This document shows positions 33,689 through 45,730 of a stretch of DNA of 64,000 nucleotides, piece by piece (positions within the stretch are counted from its first letter, which is position 1; every line of letters begins with the position of its first letter). Origin of the DNA: Magnolia sinica (taxonomy: Eukaryota; Streptophyta; Magnoliopsida; Magnoliales; Magnoliaceae); NCBI RefSeq assembly GCF_029962835.1, contig NC_080573.1, positions 92,375,501 to 92,439,500 on the forward strand, written 5' to 3'. A program made the position numbers and the translations under genes. Below the pieces are notes generated by a model. The model searched no databases, was not told the DNA's origin, and saw only the letters and a list, made by a program, of their open reading frames with translations.

Positions 33689-34949
33689 ATGCTTCATTTC
33701 TCACTTCTCCTTCTGCAATCACTGCTTCTTCGTCATCCACCCCTTCCTTTGACCAGATGGATATCATAGTAGTGATGGATATCCTCATGAAGAAATGTAT
33801 TGAAAAAATTATTCGAATTGCCATTGGGCAGCGAATACATCTGCTTGGGACCTACATTCTCCCCTGAGGTAACAACAGAGGAAATCCGACTGTTATATCC
33901 ATTCTTCCCCGTTTGACTTGGGGAGAATATCTTAATTCGATTTGGCTCTATTCGCGACCTAACAAATGCCCTAAAAACTCCACGGGTCTGGCTAAAATCC
34001 TTTCAAGGTTGGGACGCATGGTACATGCGGCTATCCTCTCAACACGGGCAGACATGGAAGAAACTTGGTATTTATAAATGCATCAAATTCTATATTCTGG
34101 AATATCTAGTGAATCCGCCCCCTATTGCTTGTACTATTGACATTCTGAAGCATGTTGACCACCTCATTTTTATTTGTTTGCTATCCAATGAGTCCAAACA
34201 TTAAGGATATTGCCCATCTGACCAAGTTGCTACCTTTTGGCATGGCCTTCTTTCTAGGCTCTGTCTCAAGATGACACAAAAATTTCCCAAGTAAATCTAC
34301 CAAGTCCTACACCCATTTTATAACAGCCTATCATAAATTCAACGGCTTGGTCGATGAAGATGAGAAGACAACATTTCTACTCTTCTGGATCTGCTGACAT
34401 CTCTTGTGTGTGGGCGCTCAACAAGTCATTACAGAATACGTCTCTTTGACCAAGGATCTCACCTAGGGCATTAAGATTGCATTATCACCCTTTGTTCTTG
34501 GTCATTTATATTAGGGTATCTACAAGACTATCCACAAAGGAATATATTCTATAAGAGGGCTGCTGTGACTCTTGCAGATGTGGTTTTATTCTTATTTTCG
34601 TCATTCTCTATTTAGTCATGATATGCACGAAGAAAATCTTATTCCTCTTTTAATGATCGGATTCTCCACTACCCCCATAAGAATCTCACGATCGAGTCCT
34701 AACTCTAACGACTTTTCGCCCTCCACAAAACTAAGAAAAATCAGACTTTTAAGCCTTTCTTAGAAGGAGAGGTGTATGGACCAGGTTGGTTAACTAGCCA
34801 ATTTGGGCCAGATGATAAAGTGTCAGCCAATCAAGCACATTAGGCATGGGGTAGTTATATCCTCAGCCACGACCTTCCGTACGAAGGCTCAATCGAGTTG
34901 GGGAAGAACACTAAAGCCGGGATTGAATAATATTATCCCTCATTGTTCG
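33689..34949 (+). pseudogene. Decayed plant-mobile-domain gene, 5' part
   Basis: Resembles the plant mobile domain (PMD, aminotransferase-like) family found in MAIL1-type proteins and some transposons. Fragments in changing frames follow the family order: RFGSIRDLTNALKTPRVW, WYMRLSSQHGQTWKKLGIYK (about 34015-34080), ATFWHGLLSRLCLK, FNGLVDEDEKTTFLLFWIC (about 34340-34390), LSPFVLGHLY (about 34490) and LLQMWFYSYFRH (34566-34607). At least four shifts and several stops are present. SIRE lies immediately upstream in the leader, and Athila splits the gene at 34949; it resumes at 56287. Family assignment rests on order and spacing of motifs, not on a search. Confidence 0.65.
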
Positions 34950-35737
34950 TGTTCACAACCCCAAGTGTAGGGTCGTGATGTAGTAATAACTCGGTGAGAC
35001 CGAGGTCGAATCCACAAGGACTAAACTTGTACATATTTTGAAAGTAACTAGAAGTAGAACTAGAATAAGAACTAAATCTAAATCTAGAATAAAAGAGAGC
35101 AATTGTGAATGAAGTATCAATAATAAAAAGGGAACTAGAGCGTTAAGGATCCACTTGTAGCTATCAAGATGCTACCTTACTTGATTCAAGAAACACAATT
35201 GGAATTGGAGTCTTATCCTATCCAATTGGAAGATGGAACAATTAAATCAAATCTATGAACTTTTCATTGATCTAGTCCACACATAAAGGAGTATTGTGAT
35301 GATTGGAAGGGATTCCATCACCTACCATACCCAGGAGACAGTGATGAACAACAGAATTTACCAATCTCACAAGCTCAAAACAGAAAAAGAAAATATTTAA
35401 AGCCATCATAGCATCTATTATAATTTGAGTCATAATAAATCATAGAAAACTGAAAATATTCCTTAAAATCAAAGTAAAAATTAATGAAGTTTAAGAAAAA
35501 CAAGAATCAAAGCAAGATAGACATCCCAACATGCTACAAGCTTCACCTCTTAGCCCTAACTAAGGGATATAGCTAACCATAGACATGATTGAAACTAAAT
35601 CTCCTAAATAAAAGTTGCTACACTACTAAAAATTGACGATCCTGTAAGGGACTTTTTTAGGTCCACCACAATCTATGTGTTCTATCTAATCCGTCCATCT
35701 GTTTTGAAATATAATTTATGGCAACATCCCATAAAAT

Positions 35738-35845
35738 GAGGTATATCAAACCCTCAAGTGGACCACACCGTAGGAAACAATAGAGATTAAATCACATGTG
35801 ATTCTTATGGTGTGGTCCACTTGGGCTTTCAATATACCTCATTTT
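35738..35845. repeat. Foldback (MITE-like) repeat
   Basis: Arms TGAGGTATATCAAACCC...AAGTGGACCACACCGTAG and CTTATGGTGTGGTCCACTTG...AATATACCTCATT are inverted copies of about 38 bases around a loop of about 30 bases. It lies just inside the CACTA left end. Confidence 0.7.
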
Positions 35846-36194
35846 GGGAATCATTTCCTAAATATATTTATAAAAATGAATGGATAGAATGGATAAACCA
35901 TGTACATCATGGTGGGCTCCATGTAGGTACCCAATCCATGCCCAAAATAATTGGGCGCGCGCTCAAAAGAGAGCCACGCGCCCAAATCAATATTCGGCCA
36001 TCACTCTCCCTCCCTCTCTCTCCCTCTCAATCATCCCAAAACCCTCTCATTCCCTCTCTCTCAATCATCCCATTTTCAAGGCCCTTCTTAAATTCTTCTC
36101 TCCATCTCTCTGCAATCGGACTCGGAATTCCAATTATCCCATATAAAACCCCCATATCATTTTTCGCATTTCCTCCACACCTAAAAAACCCTAA

Positions 36195-36199
36195 CCGAC

Positions 36200-36234
<35 letters not shown>
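36195..36234. repeat. CT dinucleotide run
   Basis: About 16 CT units within a pyrimidine-rich stretch (36003-36234). It looks like a plant gene leader captured along with the downstream CH-domain fragment. Confidence 0.9.
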
Positions 36235-36238
<4 letters not shown>

Positions 36239-36514
36239 TAGACTTGGAATCTGGTCATTTTTTTCTTGCATTTTGTTTATCAGGAGATGCTTCATTTCTC
36301 ATCTAATTCAACATGATGATGGTCTATTAGTAGGAGGCATCGGGCTAGGCCCAAGATCGAGGAGGTGGACTAAGGTGCAATCAATCACTAGTATCTATTC
36401 ATTTAAAACGTTGGGATGTTCTAGACTTGGGTTATGATTTTGATTATATGCATGATGACCATATACTACCTCTTATTATATTTAAAGTGTTGAGTTTTTA
36501 TTTTATATAGAAAT

Positions 36515-36760
36515 ATGCCCTCTAGTCATTTGAAGAAATGCTTCAACCAATACCTGTCAATCCACAATCGCCTTTCCTCAACCATATCTTCAGATTTTAC
36601 CTCTGTGATTGACACAACATGGTGGTCACAATTGAAGTGTATATTTCCTCACTTAATTAGGTCTTTTGAAGCTTCAGAAGCAGAACAGAGCATGCGCTTG
36701 ATCGATGGGACTGTTTTATGTAGCATTTTGAACCAGCTCAGTCCTGGCTCTGTACCCGAG
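36515..36760 (+). pseudogene. Captured calponin-homology (CH) domain exon, kinesin KIN-14-like
   Basis: The frame starts at ATG 36515 and contains WWSQLKCIFPHLIRSFEASE followed by LIDGTVLCSILNQLSPGSV (about 36615-36757). The L-I/V-D-G-T-V-L-C-x-I-L-N-x-L-x-P-G-S-V block preceded by an E-A-S-E helix is the N-terminal CH domain of plant KIN-14 kinesins; other CH proteins cannot be excluded. After P-E-V the frame drifts, consistent with an intron. A pyrimidine-rich leader lies upstream. No motor domain follows in the element, so this is a gene fragment carried by the CACTA transposon. Confidence 0.65.
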
Positions 36761-37040
36761 GTTGAGTTCTTTGCATTTGCATTTGCTCCATTATGCTCTA
36801 CTTCTGCAAAATGGACACAGGTAGGGCCCCATTTTGGATCCCAATCACATTCTGGGGTACATCCAAACAGGCAGTTCATGTCCTAGTTTTCATTGTGGAC
36901 TCGAGGCTTCATCTTGTTTGTTGTTTCTCTCTATTCAACTGAAAAAACTAACAGCTATTGGAATTTAATTACTCTCTCTATTCATTTCCTACATTTGATC
37001 ATTTGCTAATGTGTCTGTACAAACTTCATTGTATTTTAGG

Positions 37041-37130
37041 CCTGCGTTGCTAATGTGAGATCAATGGTGGATGTCAAGATTGGTGCTATTTTGGAAGCAA
37101 TGCTAGAAGCAACAAGAAGCCGAGAAAAAA
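37041..37130 (+). pseudogene. Exon-like fragment of unknown origin
   Basis: Preceded by a plausible 3' splice site (TTGTATTTTAG), it reads ACVANVRSMVDVKIGAILEA then MLEATRSREKKK. It might be a second exon of the CH-domain donor gene, but I cannot confirm it. Confidence 0.3.
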
Positions 37131-38269
37131 AAAAAGTCCAGCTAGAGAGCCCCACCTTAAACATTGCAGAGTTCATCATTTCTTTTGATTGATCATTATA
37201 TTATCATATTTAGTACCTAAAAAAAAGGAAGTCGTCCCCTTATTTCTGTGATTGAAGCTTTGATATGATTTGCCCACTTTGGATGGCCACTGCTATGCAC
37301 CAACCATTGGATCTGTTTGTTACAATGAACTTTGGCATACATAATGACATGGACTTGTTTATGTTCTAGATAAAGAAAGAATTGTTGTTTAAGAAGTTGT
37401 TGTGTCTTCCCATGTTTGAAGGTTTTAGCAATATTGACATGGTTGTCCAAAATAAAGTCCACTTCTATTATATAATGGAATCCTTGGTTGCATGATCCTT
37501 CTAATAAAGTGTCATTGTGGCTTTCAACGGTGCTATTGACTCATGCCCCCTCTTGTGCTTACTAGCTGTTTATACTTGCTAACATTTAAAAAAACATTTC
37601 CCCACTCCTGCAACCCAAATATCTAGCTGCTTCACTTCACACTCTGCAAAAATATAATTAGAATATCATTATTTCCACCCACTGTTGTAAGCCTAGATGC
37701 TCATTAGTCCATAGGGTAGAAATTTTCAACTCTGCTATCATAACTTAAACATCACAGTGGTCAGACGATCTTAACTTCCAACAGAGGGCCCTAACTGCAG
37801 CATTATTGGGCCGATCGCAAAAGCTCCTTTTCTTTCCATTTAGCATCATATACAATACCCCAAAAACAAACTGGTAGTATATAATGTTCAGTGCTTCAAT
37901 TGAGTTTCTGTGGCATAGGTCAATTCTTCAATTTGCACAATGACTCAATTAGTTGCCAGTAGATGGTCAATTAAGAAAGAAATATGACAGCATTCTACAT
38001 TCAATGATGAGAAAGCCATCAAATCAATGGCTAGAAACATTCAGTGAAGAAAAAAAATAGCCACTGGGTGTGAGGGTGTGTAAAAAAGAAAAAAAAGAAG
38101 CCACTCATTTCTTTTGTATATTGTGCCACACTTCAGGATTGAAAAGACTGATTCTTGCATGTGGCTCATCTTATGAAAAGCTGAGATCTCACACATGGTC
38201 CATATTGGCATGTGCGGCTGCATGTGAATGGACACAATTACTGTGTGGATAATGTACATAGAACCATAG

Positions 38270-38455
38270 GTGTTCCTAGTCTGTGTGAACTTATAAACAG
38301 GTTGGATGGCAAATAAACATTACTGTGTGGATCTAGGAAGTTTTAAATGGTGGGTGTTCAATCACCACTGTTTTTCTGTCGTGTGGTCCACCTGGGATTT
38401 GTATCTACCTCAATTTTTGGACCATGCTCTAAAAAGAAATGGTGAAATGGATGGA
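38270..38455. repeat. Copy of the dispersed GGATGG/CCACCTG repeat inside CACTA
   Basis: GGTTGGATGGCAAATAAACAT, then AATGGTGGGTGTTCAATCA, TGTGGTCCACCTGGGATTTG and GAAATGGATGGACC. This is the same family as 300-560 and 19600-19810. Confidence 0.6.

Positions 38456-38488
<33 letters not shown>
38456..38488. repeat. AC dinucleotide microsatellite
   Basis: About 16 AC units directly after the dispersed repeat. Confidence 0.97.
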
Positions 38489-38493
<5 letters not shown>

Positions 38494-39027
38494 ATAAGAT
38501 AAATAGCATTTTTTCAATATTTTTGACGTTTCTCACCAACACGTTTGATAAGTCAATTGTATTGTTGTCACCGGTACAAATATGATACCTGATAATTAGA
38601 ACCATGGGTGTAAGATAACTGAATTTTTTTATCCACTTCTCAGTTTCTTTTTTTCTTTTTTTTGTCTTTCCGTTTGACTAACACAGCAACTGTGTGCAGA
38701 TAACCTACGTATACAAGGGAAAGAAGCATGTTGAATTCTGAGTTCACTGTAAGCACACATTTTTTAACCTGTGAAAAGCTATGTTCACTCACAAGAGTAG
38801 GATTTTGAATCTTACTCTTCTGACATGTGCCACTATGGCATGAGTGTACAAGATCCAGGCTGTTTTGGGCCATTTAATATCAGCAGTTCCTAGATCTCAC
38901 ACACGTCACATTGGCATGTGACCGAGAAGAGTAACATTTGAAAATCCTGCTCTTCTTGCAATTATTCACTAAATGTTCCTTCTCTGCAATAATTTTGATA
39001 ACAATGATATGATATCCTCAATTTTAG

Positions 39028-39361
39028 GTTGGGCTTATACATATTGATGATGGAATTGGAAAACAAATCGTCAACCAAATTGTAACGACGATGATGACAA
39101 ATAAAACATTCTACACAGAATCTAATGGACATGATTTTATTAAAAGATTATGCTTCATACTACATTCCCTGTATTTCACTTGGATGAATGAGCAATGCAC
39201 TAGCAAGATGTGGACAGTTTGATATTCCAAGGGTTATTGCTCTACATTGTTTATGCTGGTACTAATATAATTTAGCTAAAATCTTATTTGATTTGTAGAT
39301 TCGGGATTATAGATCAGACTGGGACCTGCAAGTGAACCAACCCATTGTCGAAAATTACTAT
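39028..39361 (+). pseudogene. Captured alpha-mannosidase (GH38) exons
   Basis: Exon 1 (39028-39150) follows a splice-acceptor-like TCAATTTTAG and reads GLIHIDDGIGKQIVNQI then MTNKTFYTESNGHDFIKR. Exon 2 (39300-39361) follows TTTGTAG, reads IRDYRSDWDLQVNQPIVENY and ends at TAT|GTAAGG, a good donor site. Together they match the C-terminal part of plant lysosomal/vacuolar alpha-mannosidases (V-G-P-I-x-I-D-D-G-I-G-K-E, N-K-T-F-Y-T-D-S-N-G-R-D-F, D-W-x-L-Q-V-N-Q-P). The intron keeps about 150 bases, so genomic DNA, not cDNA, was captured. The donor site after exon 1 appears lost. Only this piece of the roughly 1000-residue enzyme is present. Confidence 0.82.
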
Positions 39362-39839
39362 GTAAGGGCTTTAATGAAATGCACCCTTTCTATAGTGAAA
39401 GCTTGACCATCTGTTAGGGAGGCTGAGGCAGAAATTGAGATGGAGACTTGTTAGAGAATAGCATCCACTGACAGGTAAAGCACTTCTAGGGAAATTGGAA
39501 CAATTGATTTGGGGGAGCACGATGTGAAGGGGCTTTTATATCTGAAAATTAGAATAGTCGGATGGACTATCTTAACTGCTGTATCTTCTCGATTGTGCTG
39601 GGTATGTTGAGTACGTCATTATAAGTTGCTACAATTAGTGTTTGTAAATTGTGCATGGCTCATTCAATGTGAAACTGTGATCAACGCTTTGGATCACTGA
39701 ACCAGGAGTGCCACTTATACAAACTGATTACTGTTAGTCTGCCGGAGCATTGTCTAGTACCTCTAGCTTATTTATATAATATGCTAGTAGCATTTGATGG
39801 CCCACTTTGTATTTTGATCACTGTTTTATGGTTTGATCT

Positions 39840-40257
39840 TATTTCATGCTGCAGTTCCCGGAGACGCCGCTCCCACTTCTACGACCACTAGGCACACGCA
39901 ATGCCAGTGACTCTTTATGTATATTATTGTCTGTTAATTCTATGGATACTTTTGTTTATTTTTACAATATAATAGCACATCTGAGGTGGATGAAGTTGCA
40001 TGGCGTCGTACTTCATGGATTCGAATATGGGGCTTTTAGATGCATTGTACAATGCTCATGCAGCGACATTTGGATTTTCAGTTTGCACAAGTGGAGCCCA
40101 TCTTTCAATTGACTGATTCTTTGTTTTTATGTTGAAAAGTCCTCTACTGTAGTTCGCCCTCGAATAATTACAGAAGACGCATGGGAGAAGTTATCGGTAT
40201 AGCTGTTGGATGTGCAGGTGGACTATTGATACTCGCATCCATTTTCTATGGTGGATG
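39840..40257 (+). pseudogene. Exon-like fragments of unknown origin, one with a membrane segment
   Basis: The stretch reads SEVDEVAWRRTSWIRIWGF (about 39980-40040) and, near 40160-40254, NYRRRMGEVIGIAVGCAGG then LLILASIFYGG, a strongly hydrophobic run like a receptor transmembrane helix. I cannot name a donor gene. It lies between the mannosidase exons and the CACTA subterminal repeats. Confidence 0.3.
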
Positions 40258-40439
40258 AAGAATGCACCTGGCTATATGCGAGTGCACACAGACTCACCAA
40301 GATATGTATTTTTAAGATTATTGTAAATGTACTTGTAATTGATTGAATGAAGGATTGTAATTGATTCATTATTGAATGAATGAATGATTATGCAGGTGGT
40401 AATTGAATGAATGAATGATTATAAATTATTTTTAAATAT

Positions 40440-40750
40440 AGGCAATAGCTACGGATATTAACCGTAGCTGATAATCTGACAACCGTAGATGTTATTAAAT
40501 TTGGCACATTATTACAGATCTAGCACTACTTTTAGCTACAAATACTATCCGTAGTTGTAGGTGCCTTTTGCTATAGAAATTATTGCTATGGATTTTATCT
40601 GTAGCTATTGTAGTTTATAGCAATGGATTAAATCCGTAGCCATAGATTTTAGACCTATTAACTCAACACCTACGACTACAGTCGTGCTACGGATGAAAAC
40701 TGTAGCCATAGATCTATGGCTACGGATTAAATCCGTAGCCTTTGCCTAGT
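40440..40750. repeat. CACTA subterminal repeats (TACGGAT/ATCCGTA)
   Basis: At least ten copies of CTACGGAT or ATCCGTAG in both orientations, culminating in GCTACGGATTAAATCCGTAGC at about 40719-40739. In CACTA elements such repeats bind the transposase. Confidence 0.85.
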
Positions 40751-40992
40751 TTTCTAGTAGAAGTTTAAGAAAAACAAGAATCAAAGCAAGATAAATATCC
40801 CAACATGCTACAAGCTTCACCTCTTAGCCCTAACTAAGAGATTTAGCCAACCATAAACATGATTGAAAATAAATCTCCTAAATAAAACATTAAAATTAAA
40901 TAAGGAAAAAAAAAACTCTTGGGAGGCTGCTCCACCCTTTGTCTCTGCTCCTCAAAACCTAATTCCTCTTTAGAACTCCTTAGAAAACCCAT

Positions 40993-41355
40993 ATTTATAG
41001 CCTTAATCCAACCATCTTTGAAAACGACCTCAAATTTACGCACTCTGCGTAACGCCTTCAATGTCATCGAACGTAACTTGAATCTGGAAGTCGCGCCTGT
41101 TCGCACTGCGTAACTCTTCATGTCATCGAACATACCTTCGATGTCATCGAAGGGTATCCGAGTAATCGAGAATGTGTCCAGAGTGTTCTAGCGAGTTACT
41201 TTAGAAATTCACAAAAATCCTTATGCCATTGAACAAAGCTTCGATATCATCAAGAATTGCATCCAATTTATCCAGCAACCAAACTTGATTTTCATGTAAT
41301 TCTTCGATGTCATCGAGCACTAGCTTCGATGTCATCGACCAGTGGTCGATGACAT
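40993..41355 (-). promoter_or_regulatory. TATA box and TTCGATGTCATCGAA array, Athila 3' LTR
   Basis: On minus, TATAAAT lies at 40993-40999. Upstream of it in LTR orientation (41057-41355) is a set of near-perfect 15-base palindromes TTCGATGTCATCGAA and variants, about seven copies. Confidence 0.8.
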
Positions 41356-41653
41356 AGACAGTGAAGTTAAGATTCTATGAATTTCTGCACTTTACACTTT
41401 CGACTTCCTTCCTTCTCTACTAGATTTTCTTGAATCTTGGGGTCTTGAAATCTTCAATTTTAGTCTCCCAAGATCCATCCCTTGCCTTGGTGATTCTTAA
41501 ACATTAAATCCATGTTTTTAACATTCTTTTCAATCCAAGCTCTCAGATTCACCTCACAATACAAACGTGTATAAAATATACCCATTAAGCATTATCATGT
41601 TCATAAAACCAAGATATAAGCACGGGTAAATATGCAATATTTGACACTCAACA

Positions 41654-41665
41654 CACCCCCAACCA
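41654..41665 (-). other. Athila polypurine tract
   Basis: The minus strand reads GGTTGGGGGTG directly before the 3' LTR start TGTTGAGTG. Confidence 0.8.
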
Positions 41666-42796
41666 ACATTTTGCTAATCCCGAGTGAAACATGCATGATG
41701 AATCTTCAATTCTCATTGTTCAAACCCCTTTCAGAAAAAAAAAAAATCTTTTATGCAAACAAGTATGATAAGTATAATTCAAAGAAGCGAGAGTAAAAAT
41801 TTGAAAACCTAGAGACGAATCACACGTGCAATCAGTCAAATAGGTTCTTTATCAATTACTTATGAGTATAAATTCATATACCAAGTTTTTCAATGGGCTT
41901 AGTGAATGCCAACTTACTTTCCATAAAGATACTATCATTTCATAATGTTAGCCATGCTCATCACCTCAAGATTGATTGAATAATCAAGCATTGATTCTGA
42001 ACTTATCACCTTTCCATTCTTTTTCCAGTTTTTGATTTTATATCGACGGTCACTTTTATTTATTCATTCTTTCTGGTCTTTTTATCTTCATTTTTTTCAA
42101 ACTTTTTATTCTTTTCATTCTTTTTCAGTCTTTTCATCAATCATGACCTTGTTGTCAATCTCTCTGTTTTTTAACTAGTTCTTTTCATCTTTTTAAGGTG
42201 GATAAAATTCTCTAGACTTAATTCTCAACAACTATCAATTATTCACATACTAACAATCAGAAATTCTAGCGTAATTTATAGAAAATAAATTGAATGTGTC
42301 TTCTGATTTAGATCAACATGATATTCAAACTTCCTCTTAGTCAATTAGATGAGGCAACTTAAGTGATAGTCTACTCAGTTGATCAAATTCCAACAATTCA
42401 AAATTCAATCTCTATCTTATCATTATACTCAAAACATTCTTAATTACACAAGCATTTGTTTTCCAAATAGGTTCATAATTTGTAAAATTAAAATTTTTCA
42501 AAATTTTTGCTCAAAAACTAAGAAAATACTGATTGGTTTACGTAATCCACACCCCACAACCTAAAACTTACATTGTCCTCATTATAAAAGATATAAGCAT
42601 ACAATACACATGAAACAATGAAAAGAAAGGAGTATTGATGGAAAGGTAGTACCTGAAGAAGGATAAATGAAGCTTTTTCAAAGTTCGCAACATCAAATGA
42701 GTTAGCACGAAGCCTAAACAAACTGAAGGAAAACTATCCTAATCCTAAATCCTACGAAAGAAATAAACCTAACTACACCTCCATCAGACTAAGAGG
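41666..42796 (-). other. Athila region between integrase and 3' LTR, no ORF
   Basis: AT-rich, about 1.1 kb. Athila elements often carry an envelope-like ORF here; only short unrelated frames are seen in this copy. Confidence 0.6.
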
Positions 42797-43990
42797 TCAA
42801 TCTTGATACACAGGATCAATCAGAGGTATGGTCATATCCTCTAAATCAAACTTCTCAATAAATGGCTTTAGACAATGTCCATTCACTTTGAAAATATTGT
42901 CAGTTGCCAGATTCTTTAGCTCGATGGCCCTATGAGGATAGACATTAGTAATAATGAAGGGGCCGGTCCAACGAGATCAAAGCTTATCTTGGAAAAGATG
43001 TAAGCGAGAATTATACAAAAGGACTTTTTAATTTGGTGCAAATGATTTCTGAATGATGTTCCGATCATGGAACACCTTCATCCTGTCCTTGCAAATTCTT
43101 AAGTTCTCGTATGCATCGCTTCGGATTTCCTCGAGTTCATTCAATTGAATTTTGCGTAGCGAGCCAGCATTGTCCATGATAAAATTCAGATTTTTAATAG
43201 CCCAGTAGGCCCTGTGCTCTAACTCCACGGGCAGGTGGCATGCTTTTCCATAGATGAGTCTAAAGGGAGACATTCTAATGGGGGTCTTAAAAGATGTACG
43301 GTAAGCCCATAAAGCATCGGTCAAGTGGATTGACCAATCCTTACGGTCAGGGTAACCGTTTTTTTCATAATTTTTTAATTTCCTTATTGAAAATCTTAGC
43401 TTGCCCGCTTGTTTGCGGGTGGTAGGGAATGATCACTTTGTGAGAGATGCCATATTTTTTCATTAAGTTCTCGAATGGCATATTACAAAAGTGCAACCCT
43501 CCATCACTAATGATGGCCCTAAGTTCTCCGAACTGGAAAAGGATGTTTTCTTTTAATAATCTAATGACCGTTTGATGATCATTGTTCCGACACGGGATTA
43601 CTTTAACCCACTTAGTGACATAGTATACTGCTAACAAAATGTAATTATTACCAAATGATTGGGGGAATGGTCCCATGAAATCGATGCCCCAGCAATCGAA
43701 TGCTTCAATGATAAGAATCGGGTTCAGTGACATCATATTTCGACGAGAAAATCCTCCTAATTTCTAACAATGCTCACAAGTTTTGTAAAACTCGTGAGTA
43801 TCTCTGAACATAGTGGGCCAGTAAAAGCCATACTGCAGAATTTTGGCCGTGGTCTTTTTAGCAGAAAAGTGACAACCACAGGCCTAAGAGTGACAAAATG
43901 AGATAACACTCTGATGTTCATTATCTGGCACACATCTCCTTAGAATTTAGTATAAATAAAATTTAAATAGATAAGGATCATCCTAAAAAA
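42797..43990 (-). pseudogene. Athila integrase
   Basis: From right to left: DDPYLF and RRCVPDNE, then the zinc domain with CGCHFSAKKTTAKILQYGFYWP and CEHC (43760-43890), then the core with WGIDFMGPFPQSFGNNY (about 43640-43690) and IISDGGLHFCN (about 43490-43525). The third block reads [12 protein letters not shown] (about 43370-43405), so the catalytic Glu of GQAE is now Lys (G-to-A). The C-terminal part includes [13 protein letters not shown] (about 43280) and [15 protein letters not shown] (about 42850-42895), ending at TGA 42797-42799. Stops occur near 43365, 43785 and 43020. Its 5' edge continues at 48072 beyond the solo LTR. Confidence 0.92.
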
Positions 43991-45454
43991 ATTTACATGT
44001 AACGCCCCAAACTCAGAAAATGGGCTCACAAAATTCCCGATCGCCGAATCCGGTACCGACAGCCTCTGTAGTGCCCCATTCTCTGATTCTGGCACTCTCA
44101 TGCCAGATTCCGATCTTGTGATCCTACAAGGAGGATTTTCAGTATGAATTTTTTTTGTAATGGAGCATAACCACAAGCATAACCAAGTCATAAAACAACA
44201 TCACCACATATCCACTAAATCAAAATATTTAAGTACAATGTAGAAAGGGAAATACAGGGTGATCAAAAAGCTTCAAAATAAACTGATGCGCACTCCTACC
44301 TCAGCGCTGTTGCTGTCCAACGCTACCTACACGCAATGGTCGTGCATAAGCTTACAAAAGCTTAGAGGGTGGTGTAAGTGTGTGTGCAAGGCCAGCGCCA
44401 AGTGTACAATATCAGAGTAATGCAGAAATATACGGTAAGTCCATGAATGATATCAGCTGTACCAAGGCTATATGATGCAAGACATGAATGTGATTGGCCA
44501 TACCAAGGCCATGCGATGCGAGGCCTATGTAGCCAACTGTCATATACAAGATGCAGAGCAAGCATGCCAGTCTTCATCAAGTACACATATCAGTATAGTT
44601 CCTCTCTAGATATCTCGGGGTCTAATACACTCCACACAAACTGCCTCCTCCCTAGCTGTACAGTCGAGCAAGTGGAATAGCCTGACCAGTGGTCTGTCAA
44701 TACCTACCCAGCTCGTCGATAGCGAACTCATTTACAAGGTAGTCAAACTCAGCCTAGCTTATAGCCCCCTCACTCGGGCGGATAAGGCCACACCCCCTTC
44801 CAACTGACCACGACACAGTGGGAGACGCGGCCTACTGGTATTCAGCACTCGGGCGCTCATGTATCTACTCGGTCTAGACGTTGGAGCATCTCCTGGTACC
44901 AAAAAGGTTTTGAGACTTTCACCCAAGGACATCCTAAGTGCCCACAATGCTAGAGCCAATATTTTCGGTATCCGATACGACCATCCACGATGTGCTTGTG
45001 GAGGCCACGGCCCTGATGTCGCTAGGGCGTGCAGTGATCAAGTCACACATATGCAGAATGCATGAGTCACATCGTCAAATCATGCAATAATCCTGTGTGT
45101 ACCACACACTCATGTGGGGGCACTCCGCCTCATAAGGAGTCGCATAAATGCCACAGCCCAACGGTTTATGCTAAACATTCCTCATATTAAGCATACATAT
45201 GATGCGTATGGGCATGTATCATGGAGCTATACTAAGCATGTTATAAAGTGATGAATTATCCCTACAATGCGGATGGGCCTAGAAGGCCTACACACCACAA
45301 GTACGGCCTATCAATGGGCCCTAGGGAGAGTCGTAATGCAGACATTTAACCAACATTATACTTGCAATGTGGACGTCAAACCAATATTGCTCCCAAGGCA
45401 TAGTCTGCCACAAACCATAGAGAAATCACGCATTGCAATAGACCCTAAGGACAA

Positions 45455-45730
45455 CCCATTGGGCCTCGACCCATGGGCCTTAGGTACATCAAATGGGCCG
45501 TATCACATGGGCCTTACATTCATCAAATGGGCCGCATTAATGGGCCTCACCAATAGGCCTTATGTACATTGCAATGGGCCATAACCCATGGGCCTTAGAA
45601 TACATCAAAATGGGCCTAATCACATGGGCTTTATGTATCTCAAATGAACCATACCAATTGGGCCCCATATGTACATCAAATGGGCCTCATAACACGGGCC
45701 TTATAAATGCCAAGGTGGGCCTTAAAAATG
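45455..45730. repeat. GGGCC-phased imperfect minisatellite in the solo Tekay LTR
   Basis: Same CATGGGCCTTA/ACATCAAATGGGCC modules as at 8380-8815. A short ATATATGTATAT run follows at 45752-45780. Confidence 0.7.

Larger units (their letters stand above)
35621..40760. mobile_element. Non-autonomous CACTA transposon carrying host gene fragments
   Basis: The left end is CACTACTAAAAATTGAC at 35621; the right end, read inward on minus, is CTACTAGAAAACTAGGC at 40760. This is the CACTACTAGAAAA-type terminus, with the two outermost bases on the right altered. Many GCTACGGAT/ATCCGTAGC subterminal repeats lie at 40440-40745. No transposase was recognised. Inside are exon-like fragments of a CH-domain protein and an alpha-mannosidase, plus other exon-like pieces. 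No three-base target duplication is evident. Confidence 0.78.
34950..41653 (-). repeat. Athila 3' LTR, interrupted by a CACTA element
   Basis: LTR parts 34950-35613 and 40760-41653 align with 52528-53868 plus 56119-56286 of the other LTR. A segment of about 130 bases (35482-35613) is repeated at 40760-40890, flanking the CACTA insertion. Confidence 0.9.

Noticed and set aside
35812..36306. 164-residue ORF across the CT repeat in the CACTA element
   Set aside because: Low-complexity Ser/Leu translation of a pyrimidine-rich leader; overlaps a second frame equally open.
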